Positions 50,882 through 61,164 of a stretch of 64,000 nt of DNA are shown here, piece after piece. Below the pieces are notes generated by a model. That model searched no databases. It saw only the letters and a list, made by a program, of their open reading frames with translations, and was not told where the DNA came from. The position numbers and the translations under genes are program-made. Numbering within the stretch: position 1 is the first letter of the stretch; every line of letters begins with the position of its first letter. Origin of the DNA: Betaproteobacteria bacterium (GTDB lineage Bacteria; Pseudomonadota; Gammaproteobacteria; Burkholderiales; Rhodocyclaceae); assembly GCA_028065725.1 (NCBI GenBank), contig JAPTVL010000275.1, forward strand, positions 3,585 through 67,584, given 5' to 3'.

Positions 50882-53467
50882 TCAATAGTCCATCGCCAAT
50901 CCGCTCTCAAAGAGACTCGTTGCGTCCTTTGCGTTGGCGATTCCGTTGCGCACGTCCTCCCTTGTCAAGTCGAGAACGCGCAGTTTCCCTTTCGCTTCCG
51001 CAACCGACTCGATCCGGCGGAAGACCTTGGCATGTTTCTCGGCGTATAGGGCAAGCCCCTGAAGCTTGGGCAAGGCATCGGCCAGATAAAGCCCGTGCGG
51101 ATCGACAATGTCGGCAACCACGGTTCCATCCGGCAGCGTGGCAAAGAAAACGAAGTCGGGCCTGACGATCCCATATTGGTCCCCGACGAGGTAAGCAATA
51201 CCGAGCGACGACTGCCCCGGCTGCTGCGGATTGCGATACCAAAAGCTGAACCCGTCCCGTTTCATCTCGGTCTCTACGACCTTGATTTCCCAGGAGGACT
51301 TGAGTTCCACGGGATAGTCCCCCTGCGCATCGCAAAGCAGATGGCGCTTGTAGGTCGGAAGGGGCGTCTCGCTGTCCTTGTCGCGCACCTTGGTCGGCTC
51401 GAACCGCGCCTCTGGCTTCACCAAATCCACGTCCTGCGGCTCGGTGCTCATTTCCTTTATCTGCCGATACGACTCCTGCCGGTCGTGGGAAATTCCCTTG
51501 ATGGCAGGGCCGTATTTTGCCAACCACTCCTTGGCCAGTTTGTCCGCTTCGGCGTCGAAGTACGGCTGTACATCTGTCACCAGTCCGAGCGCCGCAACGC
51601 AAACGCGCCCGTCGACCAATGCCTCCTCGAATTCGTCCGCGTCTTCCGGGTCGGCCGTCCGGTATGCGAGGGCGTCGACGTAGGTGCGGGAAATGTCGGG
51701 GCTGAAAATACGCGCCGCGCGCCGGTAGGCATCGTCGATCACGGCCATATCGGCGTCTTCCAAAAACTCATCGAAGGTCTTGGTCTTGCCCCTCATGTCG
51801 GCCACGACGGTTTTTCCATCGACCGTCATCACCGCCCTCCGCTTGGCCTCGATTTGCGCCTTGAACTTCTCCTGCGCCGCATCCAGCACCTTGTGCATCT
51901 CGGCATGGGCCAGCTTGCCCGCGCCGGACAGAATGTCGTCGAAGGCAAGCTCATGCGCCAGCGCCGTGAGGCGCTTCGCCGGCTTGGCCCCGCGCTGCGG
52001 GCGGGTCTGCGCGGGCAGGGACTCGAACTTTTCCCAAACCGCCGCCGACGCTGCCGGGTTGGGCTTCATCTCTACCGGATTGATGAGCACGCGCCCGCTC
52101 GGCGCCGGCATCGTGTCATCGCCCTTCATCAAGGCGTCGACGACCTGCCCGACGGTCTTGGCATCGAACTTCGGCAGCAGGCAATCAACCGAGTTGAGGC
52201 GGTCGTTGCCGGGAATGCGGCGCGCCAGCGGCGAACGCACCATGCGGCCCAGCAACTGGGTGATGTGCGTGCGGTCGACCGCCTTGCGGAACGAGACCAT
52301 CACCTCGGCGCGCGGGCAGTCCCAGCCGGTGCTGATGGCATCCTTGGCGATCAGCACGCGCACCCAGGTCGACTCCTGCACCCGCTCCGGCGATATGTGC
52401 GGCACGTTGCGGTTGCCAAACTGTTGCGTCGTATGCTCGCCGAGCACATGCGCCACGCTGCCGCCCGGCAAGTCCGGCCATTGCTGGTAGATGGTGTCCA
52501 GGGCGCGGCCAATGTCGTCGGGGTCGGGCGTATTCGGGACTTGCAGCACCATCAATGGAACCACGACCTGCGCTTCTTCCTGCTGTTTCGCGTACTCAGC
52601 CCAGGCTTCGGTCGAGTCCTTCAACTTGTCGGTGGCGCGGCGCACCAGCACGGTATCGAACTCGCCGACCTCATCGGGAATATCGAGAATGATGGTGTCC
52701 TTTATGAGGCCCGACTCCTGCACCTTGGCGGCATCCACCACCACGTTGGGTAAGGTGATGCGCTTCTGCGCACCTTCCATCGCCTTGTTGAATCGATCCA
52801 CCGTCGCCGAAATGCCCCACACCACCGGAATTCCCGGTACGCCGCCCGCCCCGTTGATGAGCCGCTGAACGATGGTGCTCTTGGCGCTTTCCGCCGCCTT
52901 GGTGGGATTGCCCATGCCGCGATGGGCCTCATCCAGCACCAGATACAAGGTCAGGTCCGGGTCTTCGATGGTATTGCGTATCGTGTCCCAGATCGTGTAC
53001 GCCCGCATGTCGGGCCGGGTTTCCGGGAACATGCCGCCGTCGCCGTCCCCCTCGAAGCCGCGCACCAGCAGGCTGTTCTTCCCAAGCTTTTGTGTGTTCA
53101 GGAAGTAGATTTTCTTGGGCTCGAACTTGTGCCGGTTGAAGGTATTTTCCACCACCACGAGGTCATTGTGGTTGATGCGGTCCGACGCCTCCATCAGCCG
53201 GAAACGGGTCTGTTCGTTCAAGGTAGGGTCGTCGCTGAACCAGATCACCACCGCGCCGGGATCGGCGTCGAATTCGTAATCGTCGTTGCCGTTAAAGAGT
53301 GCCTCGAAGGCGTCGGCGGCCATGACCGTCTTACCCGCACCCGTAACGGCGGTCAGGGAAAATGCGTGCTTGTCCGCGTCTTCATGCCAACGCTTGCGGG
53401 CCTTCTTGAGATTGCCCAGCGCATCACGTACCGCGTCTGTCTGATAGTCCTTTGGCGTGAACTTCAT
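50882..53467 (-). CDS. res: Type III restriction enzyme, Res (helicase-nuclease) subunit
   Basis: An 861-aa SF2 translocase. Motif Q/I: YQTDAVRDAL and Walker A LTAVTGAGKTVMAADAFEAL near residue 45. Motif II is LVLDEAHRGMG (DEAH), motif III GISATVDRF, and the second RecA domain has AKDAISTGWDCPRAEVMVSF and QLLGRMVRSP. The C-terminal third should carry the PD-(D/E)XK nuclease; the PDFVFFATLPDGTVVADIVD stretch (near 765) fits its core. It lies 3 bp after the Mod gene, so Res and Mod are made together. ATP-driven search between two head-to-head sites precedes cutting in this class. Confidence 0.88.
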   Translation of the reverse strand: MKFTPKDYQTDAVRDALGNLKKARKRWHEDADKHAFSLTAVTGAGKTVMAADAFEALFNGNDDYEFDADPGAVVIWFSDDPTLNEQTRFRLMEASDRINHNDLVVVENTFNRHKFEPKKIYFLNTQKLGKNSLLVRGFEGDGDGGMFPETRPDMRAYTIWDTIRNTIEDPDLTLYLVLDEAHRGMGNPTKAAESAKSTIVQRLINGAGGVPGIPVVWGISATVDRFNKAMEGAQKRITLPNVVVDAAKVQESGLIKDTIILDIPDEVGEFDTVLVRRATDKLKDSTEAWAEYAKQQEEAQVVVPLMVLQVPNTPDPDDIGRALDTIYQQWPDLPGGSVAHVLGEHTTQQFGNRNVPHISPERVQESTWVRVLIAKDAISTGWDCPRAEVMVSFRKAVDRTHITQLLGRMVRSPLARRIPGNDRLNSVDCLLPKFDAKTVGQVVDALMKGDDTMPAPSGRVLINPVEMKPNPAASAAVWEKFESLPAQTRPQRGAKPAKRLTALAHELAFDDILSGAGKLAHAEMHKVLDAAQEKFKAQIEAKRRAVMTVDGKTVVADMRGKTKTFDEFLEDADMAVIDDAYRRAARIFSPDISRTYVDALAYRTADPEDADEFEEALVDGRVCVAALGLVTDVQPYFDAEADKLAKEWLAKYGPAIKGISHDRQESYRQIKEMSTEPQDVDLVKPEARFEPTKVRDKDSETPLPTYKRHLLCDAQGDYPVELKSSWEIKVVETEMKRDGFSFWYRNPQQPGQSSLGIAYLVGDQYGIVRPDFVFFATLPDGTVVADIVDPHGLYLADALPKLQGLALYAEKHAKVFRRIESVAEAKGKLRVLDLTREDVRNGIANAKDATSLFESGLAMDY

Positions 53468-53470
53468 CCG

Positions 53471-55666
53471 TCATTCCCCGCTGGCGAAACTGAAATTGGT
53501 CAAATAGGACTCGTACAGGCGCACCGGCTCCACACCCTGCGGCAGACGGCGGGCGATGGCCTGAAAGCGGCGATCGTCGTCGGTGACGATGTAGGCCACG
53601 CGCAGGTACTTAGCCTTGCCCAGAGCCTTGATGAAGGTCGCCGCGCGATCCACTTCCGTCAACAGCCCATAGGCATCCGCTACTTCCCAACCCGCCTCCG
53701 GTAGCTTATCGATGCGCCGCCCCCGGCTGCCAGCGCGCAGCCACAGCAAGGGCGCGATGCGCGCGAAGGCGCGGTTGTGATTGACGCAAACCGGCGTTTC
53801 GTAGGTCAGCGTGAAGAACTCGGCGTTTTCCTCGAAGCCATCGGCGATCGGAAACTTGTCGGTGAACTTGTAATCGCCCTTGATGGCTTTGCCGTCCGGA
53901 GTCTTGCCCGTGATGACTGCCTGAACACGCGGCTTGGTGATGTGATCGCAGATGCCCCATTTCTCCCAGTCCGGGTCGCCGGGGCGTAGGCCCAACTTGC
54001 GCAATTCCAGATGCTCGGCGGCGGCAACCTCGTTGTTCGTAACGGAGATGCACTGGCGACAGCCTCCGTCCTGGCGGTTAAGGCGCATCACAGCGTGGGC
54101 AGTGGTTCCTGAGCCGCTAAAGAAATCTAGGACAATGCAGTTCTTCTTGTTCCCGACAAAGAACCTTAGAGCGTCCTCCACTGCATAGACTGATTTAGGA
54201 AATGGAAATGACCTTTTCGGAATTAGTCTGCGAAGCATGGATGTTCCATGGTCCGTCGCACTATGCGATGTAGCCATCCACTGGGTCTTTGGACGGCCAC
54301 TAATCGCATCAGCGTGAGCATATTCAACGATGATTCCACCGAACTCATCCTGCCCGGCTATGATGAGTTCGCCACTTTCTAGCTTCTTGCGTTGCCCTTC
54401 CATTAGGTAATAGAAGGAAATCTTCTGAGCTCCGATGGAACCGATCCTGACGTAACCCTCTTTGAGCAGAGCCCTAAAGGAATCTACCTTGAGTTGCCAA
54501 CGTCCCTCACTTCCATCTTGTCGGATCGGCCAGCATGCGCGAATGGCTGGGTCGTCCTGCCCGTCTATTGGATGCTCTCCGAGGGGCAACGGGTCACCAC
54601 ATCCAATAATCTTCTTTCGATTCTCATCGACGTAGATTGGATAGAACTTTAAATGCGACTCTTCGCGCTGCGCGCCTTTACCACTTCTTAGCAACGAGGC
54701 CCAACGCACATCGGGCAGGGCATCATCTTCAATGTCTTCCTCTTCTGAAGATTCCGCCTCATCATCATCGCCTTCGGATTCATTCACTGTCTCAGCCTTT
54801 GTTATGCACAAGCCAGGAACACGGAAATCCTGCACAACTGCATGACCAAAGGCTAGAAAAAATACGTATTCATCAACGCGATAGAACTCCTTGCCGCGTG
54901 CTGATCCTTTTGGATTTATCGACGAACTTATCATTTGAATTCGCGCTTCGGGAAATAGCTGCTCCAGGAGTAGGCCGAGGCGCAAATATTCCTTTTCGTC
55001 GATAGTGACAATCAGCACCGAGTCGTTAGGGCTTAACAGCTCCTTCGCCACCAAAAGCCTTCGCTCCATCATCGCTAGCCATTTGCTGTGCCGATAGAGG
55101 TCATCTCCCTCTACGTAGTCATTGTTGTACTTCCAGTCTTTTGCGCCGCTGTTGTAGGGCGGATCGATGTAGATCGCATCAACCTTACCGCGATGCGTGT
55201 AGGTCAGCGCCTTAAGGACGTGGTAGTTCTCACCGTTGATGACCGTGTGAAAAGGCTTGTCGCCGCCGCGCTGTATCTTGCCGGTGCTGACCAAGCCCGG
55301 ATAAAGCGTATCGCGGAACTCGGCTACCACCACCAGATCGTCCAGCGCCGCCGTCTGCGACTGCACTTCCTCTGCGCCCAGCAGTTCGAGGTCGGCGACC
55401 TTGCTGCCGCTCTTATTGTGGATGGCCGTCACCTGCCACAGGCGCGGGTCGCCCTTCTTCGTCGACCCGCGTTCGGGCAGCACGCGCACCTTGTCGCCCT
55501 TGCGGATGGGCCGCTGTGGTAGTTCCACGGCCTCCGGGCGATGGCGCTCGAAGTTGAGCCCGAAAGGCAAGCGCGAGGAGAGCGCCTTGAATTCCCTGTC
55601 CAGGTCGGCTCCCATCTGCGGGTCTTTGGCCTTGGCCTGGGCAATCAGGTCAGTCAGTCGTGACAC
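53471..55666 (-). CDS. mod: Type III DNA methyltransferase, Mod subunit
   Basis: A 731-aa beta-type adenine methyltransferase. Motif IV DAIYIDPPYNSGAKDW is near residue 165 and the SAM motif I DFFSGSGTTAHAVMRL near 515, in the order typical of Mod proteins. Between them is the target recognition region, which has a very acidic segment (about residues 295-320, mostly Glu and Asp) and a region of different base use. It gives the system its site specificity. ATG 55666; AAGGGAGC upstream. An IS element has inserted about 150 bp upstream. Confidence 0.9.
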   Translation of the reverse strand: MSRLTDLIAQAKAKDPQMGADLDREFKALSSRLPFGLNFERHRPEAVELPQRPIRKGDKVRVLPERGSTKKGDPRLWQVTAIHNKSGSKVADLELLGAEEVQSQTAALDDLVVVAEFRDTLYPGLVSTGKIQRGGDKPFHTVINGENYHVLKALTYTHRGKVDAIYIDPPYNSGAKDWKYNNDYVEGDDLYRHSKWLAMMERRLLVAKELLSPNDSVLIVTIDEKEYLRLGLLLEQLFPEARIQMISSSINPKGSARGKEFYRVDEYVFFLAFGHAVVQDFRVPGLCITKAETVNESEGDDDEAESSEEEDIEDDALPDVRWASLLRSGKGAQREESHLKFYPIYVDENRKKIIGCGDPLPLGEHPIDGQDDPAIRACWPIRQDGSEGRWQLKVDSFRALLKEGYVRIGSIGAQKISFYYLMEGQRKKLESGELIIAGQDEFGGIIVEYAHADAISGRPKTQWMATSHSATDHGTSMLRRLIPKRSFPFPKSVYAVEDALRFFVGNKKNCIVLDFFSGSGTTAHAVMRLNRQDGGCRQCISVTNNEVAAAEHLELRKLGLRPGDPDWEKWGICDHITKPRVQAVITGKTPDGKAIKGDYKFTDKFPIADGFEENAEFFTLTYETPVCVNHNRAFARIAPLLWLRAGSRGRRIDKLPEAGWEVADAYGLLTEVDRAATFIKALGKAKYLRVAYIVTDDDRRFQAIARRLPQGVEPVRLYESYLTNFSFASGE

Positions 55667-55810
55667 AGCGGCTCCCTTTTCTTCCTTTTGTGCGGCTTTG
55701 CACCGCCTCTATTCGGCTTACGCATTCACTCTTGCCATATGCATATAGTGCTTCCATTTACGGCATACAAAATCCACACGTCGGGGCCGCTCATTGTAGA
55801 TGACTGTTAG

Positions 55811-57001
55811 GGAAACACTGAATAAGTATCAAACGCTGTGAACGATTTCTTTGTCATGGAGTCAGACAAAGAGTTGTGATCACAAGGGACAAGACGATGA
55901 AGCAAATGACGCTGGCAGCAGTGAAGGGATTCGAGAAGCACGGCCGGACGACGCGCAAGGCGGAGTTTCTGGCACGGATGGAGGGCTTGATGCCGTGGGC
56001 GGAGTTCTGCGCCTTGATCGAACCGCATTACCCGAAAGCCGGGAATGGGCGACCGCCGGTGGGCGTGGAGCGGATGCTGCGGATGTACTGCGTGGCCAAC
56101 TGGTTCAATTTGAGCGACGAAGCCTGCGAAGACGCCCTCTACGACGTCGCCGTGTTCCGGGAGTTCTGCCGATTCGATTTTGGACGGGAGCGGGCGCCCG
56201 ATTCGACGACGCTGCTCAACTTTCGTCACCTGCTGGAAGAACACGATCTGGGCGCGGCGCTGTTCGCCAAGGTCGGCGAGTTGCTGCTGGCCAACGGCAT
56301 GAAGCTGTCGGGCGGCACGATTGTGGATGCCACGCTGATCGCCGCACCGCCGTCCGTCAAGAATCAGGACAAGAGCCGCGACCCGGAGATGCATCAAACC
56401 AAGAAGGGCAACCAGTGGTATTTCGGCATGAAACTTCACATTGGGACGGACAGCCAGACCGGTCTGGTCCATAGCGCCAGCGTCACTGCGGCGAACGTGC
56501 ATGACAGCCATGAAGTCCCGAACCTGCTGCATGGCGAGGAAACCCGTTTCTACGGTGACAGCGCCTACCGGGGCAAGCAGCAGCGGGAGCGGCTCAAGGA
56601 CATTGCGCCGAAGGCGAAGGACTTCACCAACAAACGCGCCTACAGGAACTGCCCGCTGACGGAAGCAGACAAGGAAACCAACCGGCGCAAGTCCAGTGTG
56701 CGATCCAAGGTCGAGCACCCGTTCCTGACTTTGAAGCGCCTGTGGGGCTTCGCCAAGGTTCGTTATCGCGGTCTGGCGAAGAATGCGAACCGGGCCTTCG
56801 TCATGCTGGCGATGCTGAACGTCAGCAAATGGGGACGACCTCTGACGGGACAGGTGCGCCCGGCATGACCAGGATGAGGGGGGATACCCTGCATCTGGAC
56901 TCGAAACAGCCCAACTATCCAATGAAAATGGCATTTCCGTCACGATTCCGTCTCGATTTCAGTTCGTCGCCGTTTTTTGCGGTGGCTTGTTCAGCGCTTC
57001 C
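55811..57001 (+). mobile_element. IS5-family insertion sequence
   Basis: A 1191-bp element with one transposase gene. The left end GGAAACACTGAATAA and the right end (read inward) GGAAGCGCTGAACAA match at 12 of 15 positions. The four bases outside are TTAG and TTAA; both fit the YTAR target of IS5 relatives but are not identical. The right end falls within the last codons of a DUF2934 gene. Confidence 0.8.
55897..56868 (+). CDS. IS5-family transposase
   Basis: A 323-aa DDE transposase. The N-terminal domain has RPPVGVERMLRMYCVANWFN. Catalytic Asp is in GGTIVDATLIAAP, second Asp in TRFYGDSAYRGKQQ and Glu in RSKVEHPFLTLKRLWGFAKV with the Y-(2)-R-(3)-E-(6)-K type signature. Start ATG 55897 with AAGGGA upstream; an in-frame GTG lies 21 bp earlier. 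The frame is intact, so the copy may be active. Confidence 0.92.
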   Translation: MKQMTLAAVKGFEKHGRTTRKAEFLARMEGLMPWAEFCALIEPHYPKAGNGRPPVGVERMLRMYCVANWFNLSDEACEDALYDVAVFREFCRFDFGRERAPDSTTLLNFRHLLEEHDLGAALFAKVGELLLANGMKLSGGTIVDATLIAAPPSVKNQDKSRDPEMHQTKKGNQWYFGMKLHIGTDSQTGLVHSASVTAANVHDSHEVPNLLHGEETRFYGDSAYRGKQQRERLKDIAPKAKDFTNKRAYRNCPLTEADKETNRRKSSVRSKVEHPFLTLKRLWGFAKVRYRGLAKNANRAFVMLAMLNVSKWGRPLTGQVRPA

Positions 57002-57195
57002 TTAAGCCAGTCGGACATCTCGTTGCCGGGCGCAAAGCCGCGCTGTTCGGCGCGGAAATATGCCGCTACCGCAATCAAATGCTCGCGGGGCATCGCATCA
57101 TTGGCCGGCGCCATATCCGGTTCTCCCGATTCACGCGTCTGCCTCGCCGTTCCACCACCCTTAGGCTTGCTCACTGTCTCGCTCTTGGTTTTCAT
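56959..57195 (-). CDS. DUF2934 protein with C-terminus changed by the IS5 insertion
   Basis: A 78-aa protein. The DUF2934 core is clear: REHLIAVAAYFRAEQRGFAP, then GNEMSDWLKEA. After that point the sequence comes from the right end of the IS (ALNKPPQKTATN), replacing the usual short ending. The ATG at 57195 has AGGAGAAG upstream. The function of the family is unknown; the core is complete, so the protein may still fold. Confidence 0.75.
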   Translation of the reverse strand: MKTKSETVSKPKGGGTARQTRESGEPDMAPANDAMPREHLIAVAAYFRAEQRGFAPGNEMSDWLKEALNKPPQKTATN

Positions 57196-57283
57196 CGCCT
57201 TCTCCTGGTTGACACAAGCTTGGTCGGTTATGCTGTCTGGCAGCGCAAACAGCATCTGCCCTCGAAATTGAACGATGCAGAAT

Positions 57284-57652
57284 TCACTCACCAATCCCCT
57301 GCAACAGCGGGCATCGATCCAGTGACCGTTCCGAACATTTCGCCGGCGCCGCATCGAGCCGGCGGCAATTGACACACAACAGGGCACGTGTATTCGCCAT
57401 GGCATGACCTAAAAATTCGTCACCGGATTCAAGGAGATTCTCGACGAACCTCTCCGTAATATTGAGGTTCTCACGCCGCCGATCATCCGCAGGAAGGTGT
57501 TGCAACCATTTTCGGCATACTTGCAAGACCGCTTCCAGCAGATGTTGGCTACCGCTGGGCGTGCTATCCACCGCGAAAAGCCGGTCAGCGTCTGGGGAAT
57601 TCGATGTGACGATGGGGCGTGCGACACGCATTCGAGTCTGGACTAAGGACAT
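57284..57652 (-). CDS. Hypothetical protein, Cys-rich C-terminus
   Basis: A 122-aa protein overlapping the end of the PAS gene by 10 bp. The centre (ITERFVENLLESGDEFLGHA) looks helical; the end has CVNCRRLDAAPAKC and a further Cys, a possible metal site. Family unknown. Coupling to the PAS gene suggests a shared sensory role. Confidence 0.45.
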   Translation of the reverse strand: MSLVQTRMRVARPIVTSNSPDADRLFAVDSTPSGSQHLLEAVLQVCRKWLQHLPADDRRRENLNITERFVENLLESGDEFLGHAMANTRALLCVNCRRLDAAPAKCSERSLDRCPLLQGIGE

Positions 57653-58008
57653 ATTTTCTTTTCCGGTCGACGCAATCCAAGGATAAACATTTCCTGGCCG
57701 CTCGCCTGCGTCCGAGTCAAGTTAAGTTCAACTGCAAACGGGCGTCCGGCCATGTCTGTCGCCTCGAATCTGTGCCACTCGCTGGTTGCGCTGAGGTAGA
57801 CGAGATACCGCGCGGCATAGCTTGGAGAGCTTCCTCCACGGCAAAGGCCCGCGATAAGATCGGAAACTCGTCTCCCCACCAAATTGTCCCGATTTGTCCC
57901 AAATATCTGCTCTGCCGCCGCAGAGCAAGTTCGGATTCGGCCGACACTATCCAGAGCCATGGTGCCGCACTCAGTCCTGCTCGCGAGCGCTACCGTGGAT
58001 AAATGCAT
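57643..58008 (-). CDS. Stand-alone PAS-domain protein
   Basis: A 121-aa protein made almost only of one PAS fold: GTMALDSVGRIRTCSAAAEQ, IFGTNRDNLVGRRVSDLIAG, and WHRFEATDMAGRPFAVELNL with a closing beta strand FILGLRRPE. There is no output domain. It may act on the 122-aa protein encoded next. The ATG at 58008 was preferred to one at 58059. Ligand unknown. Confidence 0.65.
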   Translation of the reverse strand: MHLSTVALASRTECGTMALDSVGRIRTCSAAAEQIFGTNRDNLVGRRVSDLIAGLCRGGSSPSYAARYLVYLSATSEWHRFEATDMAGRPFAVELNLTRTQASGQEMFILGLRRPEKKICP

Positions 58009-58285
58009 ATCCCGCTCGGATTCGGTCTGACGACGCGTTATGGAGGTTCTCCCAAACATGCCATTCCAGTCTTGTCGGTTCAGCTCTTATGCCATCTCCA
58101 AGCGCGAATTCTGGTCCTGCGACCCTGACGGGAGCATGGCTACAGGATTACCAAAATGTCACCAAAATGTCAGGATTTCTACGCCAGTGCGTCAAGGGGC
58201 ACCGCGAGTCCAGGGTATGCAAGAATTGCGCGCTCTTGTGGCGAATTACCCACGGGTGGGCGCAATGCGGCTCAGGCCATCCCGG

Positions 58286-60595
58286 TCATAGCTTGACGCG
58301 ATTCAGTCGTAGCGCATTGGTAACCACGGACACCGAACTCAATGCCATCGCGGCGCCGGCAAAGATCGGCGACAGCAGGAGGCCGAACGCCGGGTAGAGC
58401 ACCCCGGCGGCAACCGGAATGCCAAGCGCGTTGTAGCCAAAGGCGAACACCAGGTTCTGACGGATATTGCGCATCGTCGCGCGCGACAGCACGGCAGCAC
58501 GCGCGATGCCGCGCAGATCGCCCTTGACCAGCGTTACACCGGCGCTTTCCATGGCCACATCGGTACCGGTGCCCATGGCGATGCCGACGTCCGCCTGCGC
58601 CAGTGCAGGCGCATCGTTGATGCCATCGCCGGCCATCGCGACCTTGCGCCCCTCGGCCTGCAAGCGCCTTACATGACCCGCCTTGTCCTCCGGCAGCACC
58701 TCGGCAAGCGCCTCGTCGATGCCGAGTTGCCGGGCGACGGCTTCAGCGGTACTGCGCGAATCGCCGGTGAGCATCACGATGCGTACCCCAGCGCTCTTGA
58801 GTGTCGCAATCGCCTCAGACGTGCTCTCCTTGATCGGATCGGCGACGGCTGCAATTCCTGCCGCCGCGCCATCGATGGCGAAAAAGACCACCGTTTTGGC
58901 TTCCGCGCGCCAGGCTTCCGCACGTGCCTCCCACTGCTGCGTATCAACACCGCGCTGCTTGAGAAAGCCCGAACTGCCGACCAGTACGCGCTTGCCACGG
59001 ATATCGGCTTGCACGCCAAGACCATTGATCGCATCGAATGCCTCGGCTTGCTGCGGCGAAAGGCCGCGCGCCTTGGCGCCCGCGACGATCGCGAGTCCTA
59101 TCGGATGCTCCGAGAGCTGCTCCACTCCGGCGACGAGCGCAAGCGCTTCATCTTCTGGAATGCCATCGACGACAAAATCGGTCAGCGCGGGATGGCCGAG
59201 TGTCAGCGTGCCGGTCTTGTCGACCACTAGGGTGTCGATGTCACGCATGCGCTCGATCGCCTCGGCATTGCGGAACAGAATACCGGCACGTGCGCCTTGG
59301 CCCATGGCGACAGTCATCGAGATCGGCGTCGCGAGACCGACGGCACACGGACAGGCGATGATCAACACGGCAACGGCGTTCAGGAAGGCATAGGCCAACC
59401 TCGGCTCCGGACCGGCAAACCACCATACGAGCGCCGTGACGACGGCGATAGCCAAGACAATCTGGACAAACCAAGCCGCGATGACATCGGCAAGTCGCTG
59501 GATCGGTGCGCGCGTGCGCTGCGCCTCTGCGACCATGTGTACGATGCGCGCCAGCAGCGTATCGGCACCTACACGCTCGGCGCGAATCAGCAACGAACCA
59601 TTACCGTTGACGGTGGCACCGGTGACCTTGTCTCCCGTGGCCTTGGCCACCGGCACCGGCTCGCCGGTGATCATGGATTCGTCGATGCGACTGCTGCCTT
59701 CGAGCACCGTGCCGTCCACCGGCACCTTCTCGCCTGGCTTGACGCGTAGCCGGTTGCCGACGGCGACCAGTTCCAGCGCTACCTGCTCTTCACTACCGTC
59801 GTCACGCAGTCGCCAAGCGAGGTTGGGTGCGAGTTTCAGCAATTGCTGAATCGCTTGGCTGGTCTGCCCCATCGCTCGCAATTGCAGGAAGTCACCCAGG
59901 ATCACCAGCGTCACGATCACCGCTGCCGCCTCGAAGTAGGTTCCGACGGCACCGTCGTGCTCGCGGAATTCCGGCGGAAACAAGCCGGGCATCAGCACCG
60001 CGGCAAGGCTGAACACATAGGCCAAGCCCACGCCAAGTCCGATCAGCGTGTACATGTTGAGCGACCGCTGGACCAGCGACAGCCAGAATTTGTGCAGGAT
60101 CGGCCAACCGACCCAAAGCACGACTGGCGTGCCCAGCGCGAACTCGACCCAGCCGCGTAACCTTGGCTGAAGGCCGAACAGATCATGCAGCCCGACCATC
60201 GGCGACATGGCGAGCACCACCAGCGGGATTGACAGCGCAACACCGATCCACAGCCGGCGCGCAAGGTCGCGCAATTCCGAGTCGTCCGATGCACCAGTGC
60301 CCGCGACAGGGACCAGGGCCATTCCGCATTTTGGGCAACTACCGGGCTGCGGACTGCGAACCTCGGGATGCATGGGGCAGGTATATTCGGCAGCGCGCGG
60401 GAGGGTGTCGAGCACCGGTATCAATGCCATGCCGCACTTCGGACAACTGCCTGGGGCATCGCGCACGATATCGGGGTGCATTGGGCAGGTGTAACGTGTG
60501 CCGCTTGACGCTGCGGCGACGTCCGGAGACGTGGGACTCGCATGTGCGTGAACGTGCGCGTGCTCATGGTGCGAATGACTCATCTCGGCCTTCAT
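58286..60595 (-). CDS. copA: Copper-exporting P1B-type ATPase
   Basis: A 769-aa heavy-metal pump. The His-rich start is followed by two metal-binding modules ([20 protein letters not shown] near 35, and YTCPMHPEV near 70) of the YHS-related type instead of classic CxxC domains. Core motifs: TGEPVP phosphatase loop, CPC in [13 protein letters not shown] (Cu+ site), phosphorylation Asp in [17 protein letters not shown], and [21 protein letters not shown]-terminal NALRLNR is typical of CopA. It overlaps the upstream membrane gene by 4 bp and ends a six- to seven-gene copper group. Silver may also be carried. Confidence 0.93.
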   Translation of the reverse strand: MKAEMSHSHHEHAHVHAHASPTSPDVAAASSGTRYTCPMHPDIVRDAPGSCPKCGMALIPVLDTLPRAAEYTCPMHPEVRSPQPGSCPKCGMALVPVAGTGASDDSELRDLARRLWIGVALSIPLVVLAMSPMVGLHDLFGLQPRLRGWVEFALGTPVVLWVGWPILHKFWLSLVQRSLNMYTLIGLGVGLAYVFSLAAVLMPGLFPPEFREHDGAVGTYFEAAAVIVTLVILGDFLQLRAMGQTSQAIQQLLKLAPNLAWRLRDDGSEEQVALELVAVGNRLRVKPGEKVPVDGTVLEGSSRIDESMITGEPVPVAKATGDKVTGATVNGNGSLLIRAERVGADTLLARIVHMVAEAQRTRAPIQRLADVIAAWFVQIVLAIAVVTALVWWFAGPEPRLAYAFLNAVAVLIIACPCAVGLATPISMTVAMGQGARAGILFRNAEAIERMRDIDTLVVDKTGTLTLGHPALTDFVVDGIPEDEALALVAGVEQLSEHPIGLAIVAGAKARGLSPQQAEAFDAINGLGVQADIRGKRVLVGSSGFLKQRGVDTQQWEARAEAWRAEAKTVVFFAIDGAAAGIAAVADPIKESTSEAIATLKSAGVRIVMLTGDSRSTAEAVARQLGIDEALAEVLPEDKAGHVRRLQAEGRKVAMAGDGINDAPALAQADVGIAMGTGTDVAMESAGVTLVKGDLRGIARAAVLSRATMRNIRQNLVFAFGYNALGIPVAAGVLYPAFGLLLSPIFAGAAMALSSVSVVTNALRLNRVKL

Positions 60596-61101
60596 TGCGA
60601 ACCTCTCTTGAAATCGTTTGCTTGAGTTGCGGGTTGCGTTTCATGTCGACCGAGCAGTCCCGGCCCCAGCGTTCGATAGGCGACCACCATCGCGGGCGGC
60701 AAGACCAGCCACCGCAAGAGCGGCGAAAGACCAATGCCAAGAACCAGCGGCATGCTTACGGTATAGCCCCAGCTGCCGGCGCGATAGACGTTGTACCACT
60801 CACTCCATGCGGTATAGGCCAGTGCGCCGGCCACAACAATTGCGCCGCCGGCCCATGGACGCGATACCGGCCAGTCCTTGTCTCCGAGCATGACGACTGC
60901 CAGCGCAAACATTGCGAGTGCGATCACGACATCGCTCAGGGTGCAATGAAACAACGCCCACGCGACACGCAAACCATCCGCCGAAGCCCACAGTGTGAAT
61001 AGCCTGACGTGGGCGATTTCCCAGAGCAGATTCGACGCAAAAGCGAGCGCCGACCATAAACCTGCCCGTGCCATATAGCGGGATGTCATTATCGTATTCA
61101 T
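60592..61101 (-). CDS. Integral membrane protein of the copper cluster
   Basis: A 169-aa protein with four or five hydrophobic helices ([68 protein letters not shown]). Its stop overlaps the copA start (ATGA). Alternative starts exist at 61137 and 61089. Members are often found beside copper and silver ATPases; function not known. It has scattered His and Trp but no clear metal motif. Confidence 0.6.
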   Translation of the reverse strand: MNTIMTSRYMARAGLWSALAFASNLLWEIAHVRLFTLWASADGLRVAWALFHCTLSDVVIALAMFALAVVMLGDKDWPVSRPWAGGAIVVAGALAYTAWSEWYNVYRAGSWGYTVSMPLVLGIGLSPLLRWLVLPPAMVVAYRTLGPGLLGRHETQPATQANDFKRGSQ

Positions 61102-61164
61102 AACCCGCCTGGTCGGTTGGCTGATTCGTGTCTGCATCGCTCCAGAGCAGTATCGATGTCCGCT

